Source: Hemibagrus wyckioides (Eukaryota; Chordata; Actinopteri; Siluriformes; Bagridae). Taken from it: 64,000 nucleotides of DNA. The stretch lies in the NCBI RefSeq assembly GCF_019097595.1, contig NC_080710.1, positions 29,150,780 to 29,214,779 of the forward strand, in the 5' to 3' direction. Below, one piece after another: positions 48,366 through 60,190 of the stretch (positions are counted from its first letter, which is position 1; every line of letters starts with the position of its first letter). Below the pieces are notes generated by a model. The model saw only the letters and a program-made list of their open reading frames with translations, had not been told where the DNA came from and made no database searches. The translations under genes and the position numbers were made by a program.

Positions 48366-48655
48366 TATAAATTCAGTATTATAAAGTCAGTGTAAGGAAT
48401 ATTCCTTTGGTTTGCTTACATAAGTTACAAAACAATAAAAAACAAGTGTTACAGGTGTTGTTTTTTATAAATATGGAGTGAAAAAATAAGGATGGTCAAG
48501 GCTTGGTGTCGCAGGAAATTTGTATTTTTTTAATTATTTATTTATTTATTTGTATTTATTTATTTATTGTAAAACCATTTACGTTCATATTAATGGCTTA
48601 AAAAAGCAAATATACAAATTACCACAAATAATAGGAATTACTTAATTAAGACAAA
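48366..48655. other. intronic, AT-rich
   Basis: Nothing recognised. Confidence 0.4.
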
Positions 48656-48659
48656 CAGC

Positions 48660-48790
48660 CTCTTGGTGGTCTCGTTGCCAAAGCTCGGGTTCAATTCCTG
48701 GACAGGGCGCTAACCCAGCCACCGAAGAGTTAACTCTTGGTGCCGGTCTCAAGCCCGGATTAAATGGGATGGTTGCGTCACAAACGCTTC
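48660..48790 (+). repeat. SINE-like repeat
   Basis: B-box-like gggttcaattcc followed by tggacagggcgctaaccc and ggattaaatgggatggttgc. Sense counterpart of the antisense copy at 3300-3610. Confidence 0.6.
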
Positions 48791-49222
<432 letters not shown>

Positions 49223-49225
<3 letters not shown>

Positions 49226-50453
49226 TATATTGCCAAAAGTATTCGCTCACCTGCCTTGACTCGCATATGAACTTAAGTGACATCCCATTCCTAATCCATA
49301 GGGTTCAATATGACGTCGGTCCACCCTTTGCAGCTATAACAGCTTCAACTCTTCTGGGAAGGCTGTCCACAAGGTTTAGGAGTGTGTTTATGGGAATTTT
49401 TGACCATTCTTCCAGAAGCGCATTTGTGAGGTCACACACTGATGTTGGACGAGAAGGCCTGGCTCTCAGTCTCCGCTCTAATTCATCCCAAAGGTGTTCT
49501 ATCGGGTTGAGGTCAGGACTCTGTGCAGGCCAATCAAGTTCATCCACACCAGACTCCTGGACCTTGCTTTGGTCACTGGTGCACAGTCATGTTGGAAGAG
49601 GAAGGGGCCAGCTCCAAACTGTTCCCACAAAGTTGGGAGCATGGAATTGTCCAAAATGTCTTGGTATGCTGAAGCATTCAGAGTTCCTTTCACTGGAACT
49701 AAGGGGCCAAGCCCAGCTCCTGAAAAACAACCCCACACCATAATCCCCCCTCCACCAAACTTTACACTTGGCACAATGCAGTCAGACAAGTACCGTTCTC
49801 CTGGCAACCGCCAAACCCAGACTCGTCCATCAGATTGCCAGATGGAGAAGCGCGATTCGTCACTCCAGAGAACGCGTCTCCACTGCTCTAGAGTCCAGTG
49901 GCGGCGTGCTTTACACCACTGCATCCGACGCTTTGCATTGCACTTGGTGATGTATGGCTTGGATGCAGCTGCTCGGCCATGGAAACCCATTCCATGAAGC
50001 TCTCTGCGCACTGTTCTTGAGCTAATCTGAAGGCCACATGAAGTTTGGAGGTCTGTAGCGATTGACTCTGCAGAAAGTTGGCGACCTCTTCGCACTATGC
50101 TCCTCAGCATCCGCTGACCCCGCTCCGTCAATTTACGTGGCCTACCACTTCGTGGCTGAGTTGCTGTCGTTCCCAAACACTTCCACGTTCTTATAATACA
50201 GCTGACAGTTGACTGTGGAATATTTAGGAGCGAGGAAATTTCACGACTGGATTTGTTGCACAGGTGGCATCCTATCACAGTTCCACGCTGGAATTCACTG
50301 AGCTCCTGAGAGCGACCCATTCTTTCACAAATGTTTGTAAAAACAGTCTGCATGCCTAGGTGCTTGATTTTATACACCTGTGGCCATGGAAGTGATTGGA
50401 ACACCTGATTCTGATTATTTGGATGGGTGAGCGAATACTTTTGGCAATATAGA
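49223..50453 (-). mobile_element. Tc1-family transposon, second copy
   Basis: Terminus cactatattgccaaaagtat at 49223 and its complement near 50453. The outer end there reads caatatagagtg instead of caatatagtg, so that tip is altered. Orientation opposite to the 33900 copy. Near-identical along the length except for a 16-base deletion. Confidence 0.93.
49305..50320 (-). pseudogene. Tc1-family transposase, frameshifted
   Basis: The - strand copy of the 34034-35065 gene, starting at 50320 ([10 protein letters not shown]) and ending at the stop at 49305. It spans 1016 bases against 1032, and the 16-base loss lies near 49556, just after the second-aspartate block ([13 protein letters not shown]). 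The frame is lost there and resumes at 49547 with [19 protein letters not shown]. Upstream protein is otherwise the same apart from VIGCHLC for VIGCRLC. The product would lack the catalytic glutamate region in frame. Confidence 0.95.
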
Positions 50454-50512
50454 GTGTGTGTGTGTGTGTGTATGTATATGTATATATATATATATATATT
50501 AATCATTTGTGT

Positions 50513-50840
50513 GTCAAGTCATAAAGACGCCACCCTACTTTGCCTTGACCTCTGAGTTGATTCATTGATTCCAAAGCTTTGAAAACTGACAATGCTTTGG
50601 AGTCGATTCCACACTCAACGCAAAAAATCAACGTTTTCGTTAGTGAGACAACTAGCAGGAATTTACTTAGCTTATCTCAGCAAACGAAATATATATTTTT
50701 AATAAATCGTATGTGTCTAGGTCCCGAGACGCCACCGTGCTTTACCTTGACCTTGGAGTTGATTCCAAAAAGAGTCGATTCACCGATTCCCAGGCTTTGA
50801 AAGGCTTTAGAGTTGATTCCACACACACACACTGATTCGC
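50513..50840. repeat. diverged tandem duplication, ~205-bp offset
   Basis: Both halves hold gacgccaccctactttgcct or gacgccaccgtgctttacct, then ccttgacct, gagttgattc, ggctttgaaa-like and gattccacac segments. About 80% alike by eye. Confidence 0.75.
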
Positions 50841-52234
50841 CTTGCGCATAGAAAAACCGTGAATTTAGCAGAGGTGTGTTTGTTAGCAAGGCAGTCAGGG
50901 ATTTGTTTTTGTTTGTTTGTTTGAATGATGCAAGAGCCAGTAAAATAGAATCTAAATACAGAATCTCATCAGCTCACATGGGTTTAGATGCCATAATTAA
51001 AAATTCTCACTAATTATTCTTAAGTATATTAATATCATATCGCGAGTAGCGTCGTGTTATTGATTCTACCTCTGTGAGAGTTAGTGAGGTTAGTGATGAC
51101 CAGATGGGTCATTAGTTGCGTCTTTAGCTCTGAAATTACATTTTTCACCACGAGAAAGCATGAGGAGGAGGAGGATGATTTGATGTAGTTAATTTTTCTT
51201 CACTAACATCATTTTCTTTTCGTCTTATGAGCGTCAAGTGAGTTTTGAGTGGCAGACGCTCCCAAAAATGCAACTGTAAATGGTTAAGATGTACAATGTG
51301 TCACTTTTTTTAACGTTAGTTAATTGCGATATAAGAGGAGATTATATAAGAGGAATTCCTGTTACTACATCATGTTCTATTTCTTTCATATTTATTTGTA
51401 TCTTGAAGATGTAGCTGCAGAAGGCAGTATTGTGAAAAACAACACAACGTACATCCGCAGTACAAAGACACACTGTTGTACAAAGTGCAGTATCCCATAT
51501 ATTGTGTAGCGCCTCTTGGGGTTTCATGTTGGGCTGAGGTTTCCTGTGCACTCGTATTCTACTAGAGCGACAGAAGCCAAAATGATGTCAAAGGCAGCGA
51601 CGGATGGCTTTCATTTCACTTACCGCTCCGGAGATCGCTCAGCTGTCGTTAGTTTTATTCTCTTTCAAACCAAAACCCACACAGGGCCAAGCATACCCGG
51701 GTACGAGCGTGACTCCTTCGGCGTCAGAACTGAGAAGACCGGTCATGCAGCAGAAGCTGGAGACGGGAGATAGTGCTGCACAGGAAATGTCTTCCCTCCT
51801 TTTACTTTCTCTGAATACTGTTGGTTAGTAAGAGGATGAAAGTGTAACACTGAATGTTTGGATTTGTCACCACAAGGTTGTGAGGTTGAAGCCCATCAGT
51901 GCCTCAGAGCCTCCAAATTACCTCAGTGTTGAATTCTGGGTTGTGATGTGACTGGTTGTTGATTGAGCTCTGATAGAAGCTCCAGCTCTACATCTCGTCA
52001 GGATGCTATCATAGTTTCTGTAGTAATGGTTGATTTACGGAAGGAGTCTCCAGTGTCAGAGTGTCATGGTTTCTGGTGAATAGAAAGTTGATTATGAAGT
52101 GACGTGATGAATTCATTTTAATAGTGGATGTACTAAACGCACATTCACATCCAGACACCTGTGTTTTGTCATCAGTTTCTCTTGTGAAGGTGTGGATTTA
52201 AGGTGTTTAGTCTGAACTTTTCAGAATAAACAGA
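50841..52234. other. intronic, nothing recognised
   Basis: Unique-looking DNA. Short ORFs without domains. Confidence 0.4.
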
Positions 52235-52450
52235 GTTGGACTGGGTAGGTCAGAGGGTTGGACTGGGTAGGTCAGAGGGTTGGACTGGGTAGGTCAGAGG
52301 GTTGGACTGGATAGGTCAGAGGGTTGGACTGGGTAGAACAGAGGGTTGGAGTGGTAGGTCAGGGGGTTGGAGGGGGTAGAACGGGGGGTTGGACTGGGTA
52401 GGTCAGAGGGTTGGACTGGGTAGGTCAGAGGGTTTGTCTTAGGGTTGGAC
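52235..52450. repeat. 22-bp minisatellite
   Basis: About ten units of gttggactgggtaggtcagagg with variants (gggtagaaca, gggggttgga). Confidence 0.93.
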
Positions 52451-52769
52451 AAACCTGTCAGATCTACAGTCCTCAGTGCCATTCCAATATTTTTGAAGGA
52501 CACCTATACAAACATATATTTTAGTTCAGGAAAGCATGTTATATCAGTTTGGCCATGTGAAGGATTCTCATAGGCTTCTGCTTAGGAACATGTCCTACAG
52601 CGGCGAGGTGTGTGTAGGAGGGAGTGTGTGTCTGACGTCCTGCAGGCCTCAGGGAGTGTTCATGTTGCTTCTCTCTCTCTGGAGTTAATCAGCTCTTTGT
52701 TACTGAGCAGCAATGTTGTTAAAGTTGCCTCCCAGTGTTCATTAATTTAATTAGTGTAGACTCAGTGTA
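52451..52769. other. intronic, nothing recognised
   Basis: Unique sequence. Confidence 0.4.
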
Positions 52770-53030
52770 TGAGAGAGAGAGAGACTGACAGTGGGAGAGA
52801 GAGTAAATGAGAGACAGAGCAAGAGCAAATGAGAAACAGTGAGTGATTGAGAGAGAGAGAAAGAGGACTGAGACAACAGAGACTGACAGTAAGTGAGATG
52901 TTGAACTGAGAGAGAGACTGAATTGAGATCAAGAGAGAAAGTCTGAACTGAGCATGAGACTCTGACCAGAGAGGAGAGATTGTACCGAGATAGAGACTGA
53001 ACAGAGAGAGAGAGACAGACTGTGAAAAGA
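52770..53030. repeat. GA-rich degenerate simple repeat
   Basis: gagagagag runs interleaved with gactgaca, actgagac and gtgagtg words. ORFs are artefacts. Confidence 0.8.
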
Positions 53031-53630
53031 GAGAAATGGGAAATGTCAGATGAGGAATTGCCCTCATCAGCACTGAACCCAAAGCAAACATACTCCACAG
53101 AGGAACACTGTGATGGCAGCCACGTTACGGCTATTAAACCAGAACACAGAAGTCTAAGACGATCCCCGATGTCTGCACGCGGTCAGGAAGACAGAGGGTT
53201 GATGGCGAGCGACACTGGACTCATCTTGGAGCAGCGGCGATAATCTTTATAAATAAGAAAGGAAGTCAGACCCGTCCATCAGTCCCATCTGCATCAGACT
53301 GCTAATTTGCTAATTTGTCCCCGTTCCTCTCTGTCCTAATGAATAGTAGACATGTCCAGGATCTGATCTTAGATCTGCTCTCAGGATCCTGACCAGTTCC
53401 TCAGAGACCTAGGATCAGTTGTAGTCCCCGGTTGCTCTGAGTAAAAGGAAATGGTGCAGTAGTTCAGATGTCTGATGAAGAAGCAGGGCACTTATGTTGA
53501 GGATTTGTGCAGAATACATTCTGCTGAATAAGGAGGCTTGTGTTTTAGCTGAATTGAGGAACTTTTTGAGGAACTAAAGAATTCTGAAGCATAGAATCTT
53601 CAAAGGCAAGATGATTCAAGTGATATATAT
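53031..53630. other. intronic, nothing recognised
   Basis: Unique-looking DNA. Confidence 0.4.
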
Positions 53631-53631
53631 A

Positions 53632-54090
53632 TCTCCTGATCTTCTCATCATGGCACCTGTTAGTGGGTGGGATATATTAGGCAGCAAGTAAACATTTTGT
53701 CCTCAAAGTTGATGTGTTAGAAGCAGGAAAAATGGACAAGTGTAAGGATTTGAGCGAGTTTGACGAAGGGCCAAACTACAGCTCTTGTGGGGTGTTCCTG
53801 GTCTGCAGTGGTCAGTATCTATCAAAAGTGGTCCAAGGAAGGAACAGTGGTGAACCGGCGACAGGGTCTTGAGCGGCCAAGGCTCATTGATGGACGTGGG
53901 GAGTGAAGGCTGCCCCGTGTGATCCGATCCAACAGACGAGCTACTGTTGCTCAAACTGCTGAAGAAGTTAATGCTGGTTCTGATAGAAAAGGGTCAGAAT
54001 ACACAGTGCATGATGGGTCAGGGCAGATGTGGCAGCAAAAGGGGGACCAACACAATATTAGACAGGTGGTCATAATGTTATGCCTGATTT
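53632..54090 (+). mobile_element. HTH-only Tc1 derivative, copy 4
   Basis: Left part lacks the terminus. HTH region partly deleted after gacgaagggccaaac. The 3' part reads gggtcagggcagatgtggca, then gaccaacacaatattagaca, then ggtcataatgttatgcctga. Same inner deletion type as copies 1 and 3. Confidence 0.85.
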
Positions 54091-54683
54091 GTGGCTCTCT
54101 ATATGAAGAGTTTATTTGCAAAAAACAATATTAAAAGTCTGTTTTTTGGCAAAAGCAGATTACTCCACATTTCATCTTTAAACAAAACCAAGTAATTGCT
54201 TTTGTAATTGCATTTAAGCGCAATATTTAACATTAAAGAGCAGTAAAAAAATAATGATAGCAATCTTTGTAATCTCCTCAGCTGACCATGTAGACGCCTG
54301 ACAAACTCTGTTGTTGTGATTAAACACAATACAGGGAGCTTTTCCCTCACCACTGTAACCTGCTGCTTTAGCAATGTTCCATGAAAAACTTTCAGCTTTT
54401 CTTTCCTTCAAAATTATCCATACTCCATCACTTAGTCCGGTTCAATGAAAGCAAGCATGTCTTTCCGAAGTGACCAGCAGCCTGGTCAGCTGACCTGAAT
54501 ACTGCGCGCTGATTGGCTAAAATAGACTTATCGGTTTTTGCTCACAAACATCATGGGCTCTTGTCACCTTTTGCAGTAAAACGTGAACTTGTGATGCCCA
54601 GAAAGTGGACAATACCAGCTGTTTTGACAAAACGTGTTTAGGGTTCAGATCGTGCGATATGTGGAGAATAACTCACCACTGTC
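54091..54683. other. intronic, nothing recognised
   Basis: Unique-looking DNA. ORFs without domains. Confidence 0.4.
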
Positions 54684-54687
54684 AGGT

Positions 54688-54720
<33 letters not shown>

Positions 54721-54810
54721 TACATACACAGAGAGAGCGTGTGTGTATATGTATATATAATATAATATATAATATATATCTTTTCTCTCTCTCTCTCATC
54801 CTCTTTCTTT

Positions 54811-54852
<42 letters not shown>

Positions 54853-54950
54853 AGGATAACTGATCTGTGCTGGACATGGACACACACATCACACACGCAC
54901 AAAAAAAGAAATGAACTGTGCTGGACATAGTCAGTCACACACACACACAC
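54684..54950. repeat. (TA)n, (CT)n and (CA)n microsatellites
   Basis: TA run at 54690-54712, TA-rich piece at 54747-54780, CT runs at 54783-54850, CA run at 54936-54956. Confidence 0.92.
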
Positions 54951-55074
54951 ACACACTAAATTGTCCTGTTTGCATGCACATGCCACTTTACATTTATATA
55001 TTTATAGTAATCCTGTTTACATGTCGCTTTAATATCTGCCTATCAGCACTGTATACACTGTTCTTTGCACATTG

Positions 55075-55345
55075 TCGGCCTATATGTTTTTTGTCTGCAC
55101 TGTCTTGTCTTGTTTTGTCTTGTCTTCCTGTGCACTTCAGTTGTATGTCTAGTTCTTAAAGATTGCACCTTAAGTATAGTTTAATTTATTTTTTTTTTAT
55201 CTCTGTCATATCTCTGTTTGTCTGCGTCACTGTACTTTGTCTGTGTTCTGTGTAGCACCTCTGGTCTAGGAGGAACGTTGTTTCACTTCACTGTGTACTG
55301 CATCTGCTGTATATGGTTGAAGTGACAATAAAGCTTCTTTGACTT
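55075..55345 (+). repeat. retroelement 3' tail (LINE/SINE-like)
   Basis: It contains tgtcttgtcttgttttgtct, gtgtagcacctctggtctag, gttgtttcacttcactgtgt and gacaataaagcttctttgac, the same tail as 8800-8940. Better preserved here. Parent element type not certain. Confidence 0.65.
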
Positions 55346-55719
55346 GATTTTGACTTCTCTCTCTCTCTCTCTGTCATGTGGCATGGTGTGCTTCGATTTA
55401 CCGCTTTATTTACTTCCTCTGTCTTGCCGCTCAAAACTCGTAACACGTGCTAACTAAATTGAATTGCTGTGCATGAGAAAAACAGTAGTTCCTCAAACAT
55501 GCACAGCATTATAGTGTCACTTGCCCTAGATCTTTAACAGGAAGTTGTAAATAAATAAATTTATATAAATATATATAAAATATAAATAAACAGCAGGGCC
55601 TGTGATTCAGGAACCAAGACTGGCTTCTGTCTTGCAGAAAAAACGAGAAAAGCTCCAGTAAAGTATCACAGTGTGACTTATGTATCTGGAGGTATCGTGT
55701 ATTTGGTTCTGTGACGAGG
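55346..55719. other. intronic, nothing recognised
   Basis: Unique sequence with a CT run at 55356-55371 and an AT-rich piece near 55550-55590. Confidence 0.4.
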
Positions 55720-55955
55720 TTCCCTGCTAGATCTTACACCCATGTATCTCCGCCGTGAGCCGGAGGAGGGCCAGACTTCATTATCCGGCCACATGTCGGC
55801 CACATCTGGTGTGCGACAGGCTAATTTATAGCCTCATCTCACATGTCTGTATGACTCACTCCACATTAACACTGTGACCCAGAAGAGCGTGATGTGGAGC
55901 CTGATGAGTTCATTCAAGTCCGTTACGCAACAGCGCTTTATACCGCCGCTGTGCC

Positions 55956-55960
<5 letters not shown>
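55720..55960. other. unique GC-balanced block, possible conserved non-coding element
   Basis: Repeat-free, GC-balanced block with ccgtgagccggaggagggcc and cattatccggccacatg words, unlike the AT-rich surroundings. Conservation untested. Confidence 0.25.

Positions 55961-55989
<29 letters not shown>
55961..55989. repeat. (GAT)n trinucleotide repeat
   Basis: About ten gat units. Confidence 0.95.
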
Positions 55990-56334
55990 GCGCTCTGGAA
56001 AAAGATGGATGCGTGTCATCTTCGGTTTGGCCTTGGAGAGATAAACAAACATGTCAGAAGAGGGATATAGCTTCCAGGCATCAGTGCTGGAAATGTGTGC
56101 TGACACGGCCATCACTGGAACATTAGGAGATAACTGTTTAGGAATATAGACACTTCAAAGACACAGCAAAGAAGGACTGAATGTGTGAGAAATACTTCAT
56201 AGTGTGCTTGAATTCTCGAATCTGATTGGTCAGAACCTGTGTGTTATTTCGGTATAACAACACATCTCAGAGCTATAACACCAGCTCCCTGTCTGTTACT
56301 GTTTCTATAGCAACAGCTCCTATACAAGGACTAG

Positions 56335-56345
56335 TATCTCTCTCT

Positions 56346-56383
<38 letters not shown>

Positions 56384-56589
56384 ATTCTCTCTGTCTCTCT
56401 CTCTCTCTCTCTTCATTCTCTCTGTCTCTCTCTCTCTCTCTCTCATTTCTTTCTTTTTTCTTTCTTTCTTTTTTTCTTCTCTCTCTGTTTTTTTTTCTTC
56501 TTTCTTTCTCTCTTTCTTTTTATTTTTTCTTTTTTCTCTCACTCACATTCTCTTTTCTTTTTTTCTTTTTTCTTACTCTTTTCTTTTTT

Positions 56590-56631
<42 letters not shown>

Positions 56632-56664
56632 CTTCTTTCTTTCTTTCTTTTCTCTCTCTTGCTT

Positions 56665-56717
<53 letters not shown>
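56335..56717. repeat. CT/CTTT-rich microsatellite block
   Basis: Long (CT)n runs separated by tttctttcttt. Opposing ORFs rich in serine/leucine or arginine/glutamate are artefacts. Confidence 0.95.
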
Positions 56718-56719
<2 letters not shown>

Positions 56720-57030
56720 TTCTATTGATTCTACTGGTAAATATCCCCAAAATATACAGTGTTGTTTAGTTACACTGCAAGTTTGGAACACTGCCTCTGA
56801 GTTATTTTCAGTTCAGCTTTTACTCACTTCCTCCGTGTTTTTCATACCTGCCTCTCCTTTAATCTGTGTCCTGATTGGTCAGGAGGGTGAACAGTGCTGG
56901 ATGATACTCAGAACATGAAGAAAACAAAACCAGCAGATGGAAACGTATCAAATAATAGATAAATAAAAGTAATGGATACTACCTAAAAATCATCCTTTAT
57001 TTATGTAAATTTGTTCTTGTTGTTTTTTAG
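56718..57030. other. intronic, nothing recognised
   Basis: Unique sequence leading into a pyrimidine tract (ttgttcttgttgttttttag). Confidence 0.4.
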
Positions 57031-57082
57031 GTGTCCGTTAAGACGTTTCATTTTTGGAGTGGACAGCTTTGATGCAGAACGG
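57031..57082 (+). other. possible small leader exon of NCK1
   Basis: A 52-base segment bounded by a strong acceptor (tgttttttag ending at 57030) and a donor (gtgagagc from 57083). All three frames could be untranslated leader. Splice-site pairs like this also arise by chance. Confidence 0.25.
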
Positions 57083-57690
57083 GTGAGAGCACATTTCTTC
57101 TTTACCTTTATTTTAGCTAATCTTTATGGAGTCCGATTTCACTCCGTAGATCATGTGACTCACGTTTAGTCACGTTCGGGAGACCTCGCCGTCTTCCATC
57201 CATCATGGGAGTGGCACCGCAGGGCATCGGGTCCGGTTTTCAAGTCCCGGGTCACATCTCTCCGGAGCTGTAAGAATAATGTCATGTTGGACAGATGTTA
57301 CAGCTGTGTGAGGTTTCTGAGGGCTGCTTTGACATTTAAGACGACGACCCACAAACCTCCAGAAAACAAGAAAACAACCTCCCACCCCACCCCTTAACCA
57401 TCCACCCACAGAGTTACCTGTGAGGGGCTGCTTCTGTTTTGGGGCTTTGTTGATTCTCCCTCAAATTTCCTTTTCACTTTCATTTCCTTTGCGTTCTTAC
57501 TTCTTCTTCTTTCTTTTTTTTTTTTACCAAGCCATCGTGTGGTTCTGCTGAAGGTTACGGAAGAGCCAGAGCTATTATAATGTATGAACTGTTGCCACGG
57601 AGACACGGGGGACATCTGAACACTACATGTTTGTGCACTGCTTGTCCAGTGCAAGCAGACCAAATAACCTGGAAGAAAAGACACTTTACT
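57083..57690. other. intronic, nothing recognised
   Basis: Unique-looking DNA. The segment near 57185-57255 resembles a spliced-repeat relic but I cannot name it. Confidence 0.35.
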
Positions 57691-58015
57691 TCTCCATCAT
57701 CTCCATCATCCTTGTTGTCTTACTCATTGCTATCTTTAGTCTTCATCGACTAACTTTACTTTTCTACTAGTCTTTGTTGTTTATGTATTTTTTTTGTCAT
57801 TGCATTCGTCACCATCTTCACCTTCATCATCTTCATTGTCTTCTTTACATCCTTCATATTTGTTGTCGCTTTCATCCTCTTTATTTTTCTCGTCCTCTGC
57901 ATCGTCTTCATCTCCTCCTTCATCTTTGTTTCTGTCCTCGTCTCCGTCTTCGTGATCTTCTTTGGCACGTTCTTCTTCTTCTTTATCTTCTCTGTCCATT
58001 GTCCTCATTTCATCG
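57691..58015. repeat. degenerate (TTC/ATC)n tract
   Basis: ttcatcatcttcattgtctt-type words throughout. The acidic - strand ORF and the basic one are low-complexity artefacts. Confidence 0.8.
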
Positions 58016-58059
58016 TTGTCGTCTTTGTAATCATCTTATTCTTTTATATACCATATGGG

Positions 58060-59445
58060 GGGAAAAATAAATGTAGACGTGTAGAGTTTATCAGCCTCTC
58101 ACGCTGTTTTAGAGACGTTTTATCCCACTCTTCTGTACTGCACTGCTTCAGTTCATTGATGTTTGAGCGCATTCGCTGTCTCTACACATCCTGCTGCAGC
58201 GTCTCAATGGGGCTTTCATCAGATGTTGATTTGTTAGGTGCTCGGGATCTTTGTTCTGTTTCATGACCCTGCTTAAGCTGCTGGACATGTGGCTTCGAAA
58301 TATATTTCAAGAATATATGATATAAAGTGGTTGTGGTTTCCATGACTACAGGTTTTCCAGATCATATGGCAAAACAAGTCCAAATCCACACTGCTCCTTC
58401 ACCATGCCTCTACAGCTGGTTGGAGGTCTATGTGGTGATACATTGTTTGATTTTCCCCCTGAACATGGTGCTGTACATGATGGATGGATGAACTTCTCCA
58501 GCTTGGTCTCATCAATCCAAAATACACTATATTGCCAAAAGTTTTGGGACACCCCTCCAAATCATTGAATTGTTGTTTTTCAGGGGTTGGGCTCGGCATC
58601 CTAGGTCCATTGACAGGAACTCTTAATGCTTCAGCTTCATACCAAGACATTTTGGACAGTTTCATGCTCCCAATAGTTTGGCGATGACCCCTTCCTGTTC
58701 CAACATGACTGCACACCAGTGCACAAAGCAAGGTCCATAAAGACATGGATGAGTGAGTTTGGTGTGGAGGAACTTGACTGGCCTGCACAGAGTCCTGACC
58801 TCAACCTGATAGAACACCTTTGGGATGAATTAGAGCGGAGACTGAGAGCCAGACCTTCTCGTCCAGCATCAGTCCCCAAATGTGCTTCTAGAGGAACGGT
58901 CAAAAATTCCCATAAACACACTCCTAAACCTTGTGGAAAGCCTTCCCAGAAGAGTTGAAGCTGTTATAGCTGTAAGGGGCAGGACAACTCCATATTACAT
59001 TCATGTGCATGTAAAGCCAGAAGTCCCAAAACTTCTGGCATTATAGTGTATATTCTGGAGCATTATTATAGTTTGTCCAGATCAAATTTTCCAAACCTTG
59101 TCTTGCCAGGGACTTTTTCCTAGCCGCCTATCCTTGAAAGCCGGGTCACATGACGCAGCTCTTGGGGTCTGAGGAGCATTAGATGGTCTAAACTTGGACT
59201 GAATTTGCTGTGGAGATCAGCAGCTGTCTTGAAGGCTCTTTATTTGTAAACAGTCCTTCTCACTATAAAATGCTGGATTTCAAATTGTTCGTAGCCTGCT
59301 CCAGAACACCAAATTTCCATAGGTCATTTTACAGTAGTGGTCACACTTCATGATGATGAATTAATCTTGTTTATGTAAACACTAAGTGAATGCAGACATA
59401 GGAAAGGTGTACTTATTTTTTCCTCTCAACTTCCTCATGAATATT
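58060..59445 (-). mobile_element. older DNA transposon, interrupted by a nested Tc1 derivative
   Basis: The antisense of a fish transposase gene is recognisable on both sides of 58525-59048. The left part has tcaatggggctttcatcag (58204) and ggcaaaacaagtccaaatcc (58368), and ends at ctcatcaatccaaaa. The right part resumes at tattctggagcattattata (59051) and ends near tgtacttattttttcctctc (59409-59428). Coding potential is destroyed. Probably Tc1/mariner-like, superfamily not certain. Confidence 0.65.
58525..59048 (+). mobile_element. internally deleted Tc1 derivative, nested insertion
   Basis: Terminus cactatattgccaaaagttt at 58525 and complementary cttctggcattatagtg ending at 59048, with TA on both sides. 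The left terminus passes straight into the catalytic region (caggggttgggctcgg), so the whole HTH part is missing. [18 protein letters not shown] is still readable at 58779-58832. Frames are broken. Inserted into the older transposon at 58060-59445. Confidence 0.88.
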
Positions 59446-59958
59446 GGTTTAATACAAGATGTAATGATTTGTCACTTAAAATTTCCAGACATTCACAAGG
59501 ACCATAAAACTGGTTCTGAATTGCAGGACTTTCTTCTCTCCCCCCTCAATGTACGCTGGAGAAAAAGAAACAAACTTCTCTCTCGTCTTTTAGTCAGTCC
59601 TGCTTGCGTACTTCCTGACAAATTGGTTTCTGCGGACACTTTTGTGCCAGATCAGATTTTCTCTCTCTGATCTTTTGCAATAATTCACTGAAAGGGAAAC
59701 AGTATATGGTGTGAAAGACATCTGCTTTGATGGCGGTTTACTTTCACTTTGTGAGAGCTCTGTTTAGAGGAACAATGACCTGTGAATCGAATCGAATCCT
59801 AAAGTGTTAGGTCTGAGAGTGGGGAGAGTGTGGGCTCTGTGTTTTGGTAAATAACAATGGTGGAGCTGCTAAATATTACACCCATACACTGTAGCACTCG
59901 CACTGGGCTCATAGCTTGTTATTTTCTTACAATTAACAAAAGAGAAATAAGTTTTTTA
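59446..59958. other. intronic, nothing recognised
   Basis: Unique-looking DNA. The 94-codon ORF from 59386 begins in the transposon end and has no domain. Confidence 0.4.
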
Positions 59959-59959
59959 A

Positions 59960-60190
59960 TTAAGTTGTCTTTATTTGTCACATACGTTACTGCACAGTGA
60001 AATTCTTTCTTTGCATATCCCGTCCTTGTGGGTTGGGGTCGGAGTGCAGGGTCAGCCATGATACAGTGCCCCTAGAGCAGGGTGGGTTGGGGGCTTTGCA
60101 GTGGCAGCTTGGCAGTGCTGGGACTTTAACCCTGATATTCCGGGCAATGACACAGAGATTTAACCACTTGAGCAACCACGGCCCCCAAAT
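59960..60190 (-). repeat. tRNA-derived SINE, antisense
   Basis: gttgtctttatttgtcacat, then gcagcttggcagtgctggga, then agatttaaccacttgagcaa. Close relative of 11635-11868. Confidence 0.8.

Noticed and set aside
57756..58008. Acidic and basic ORFs near 57.8-58.0 kb
   Set aside because: Low-complexity ttc/atc tract read in different frames. No domain.
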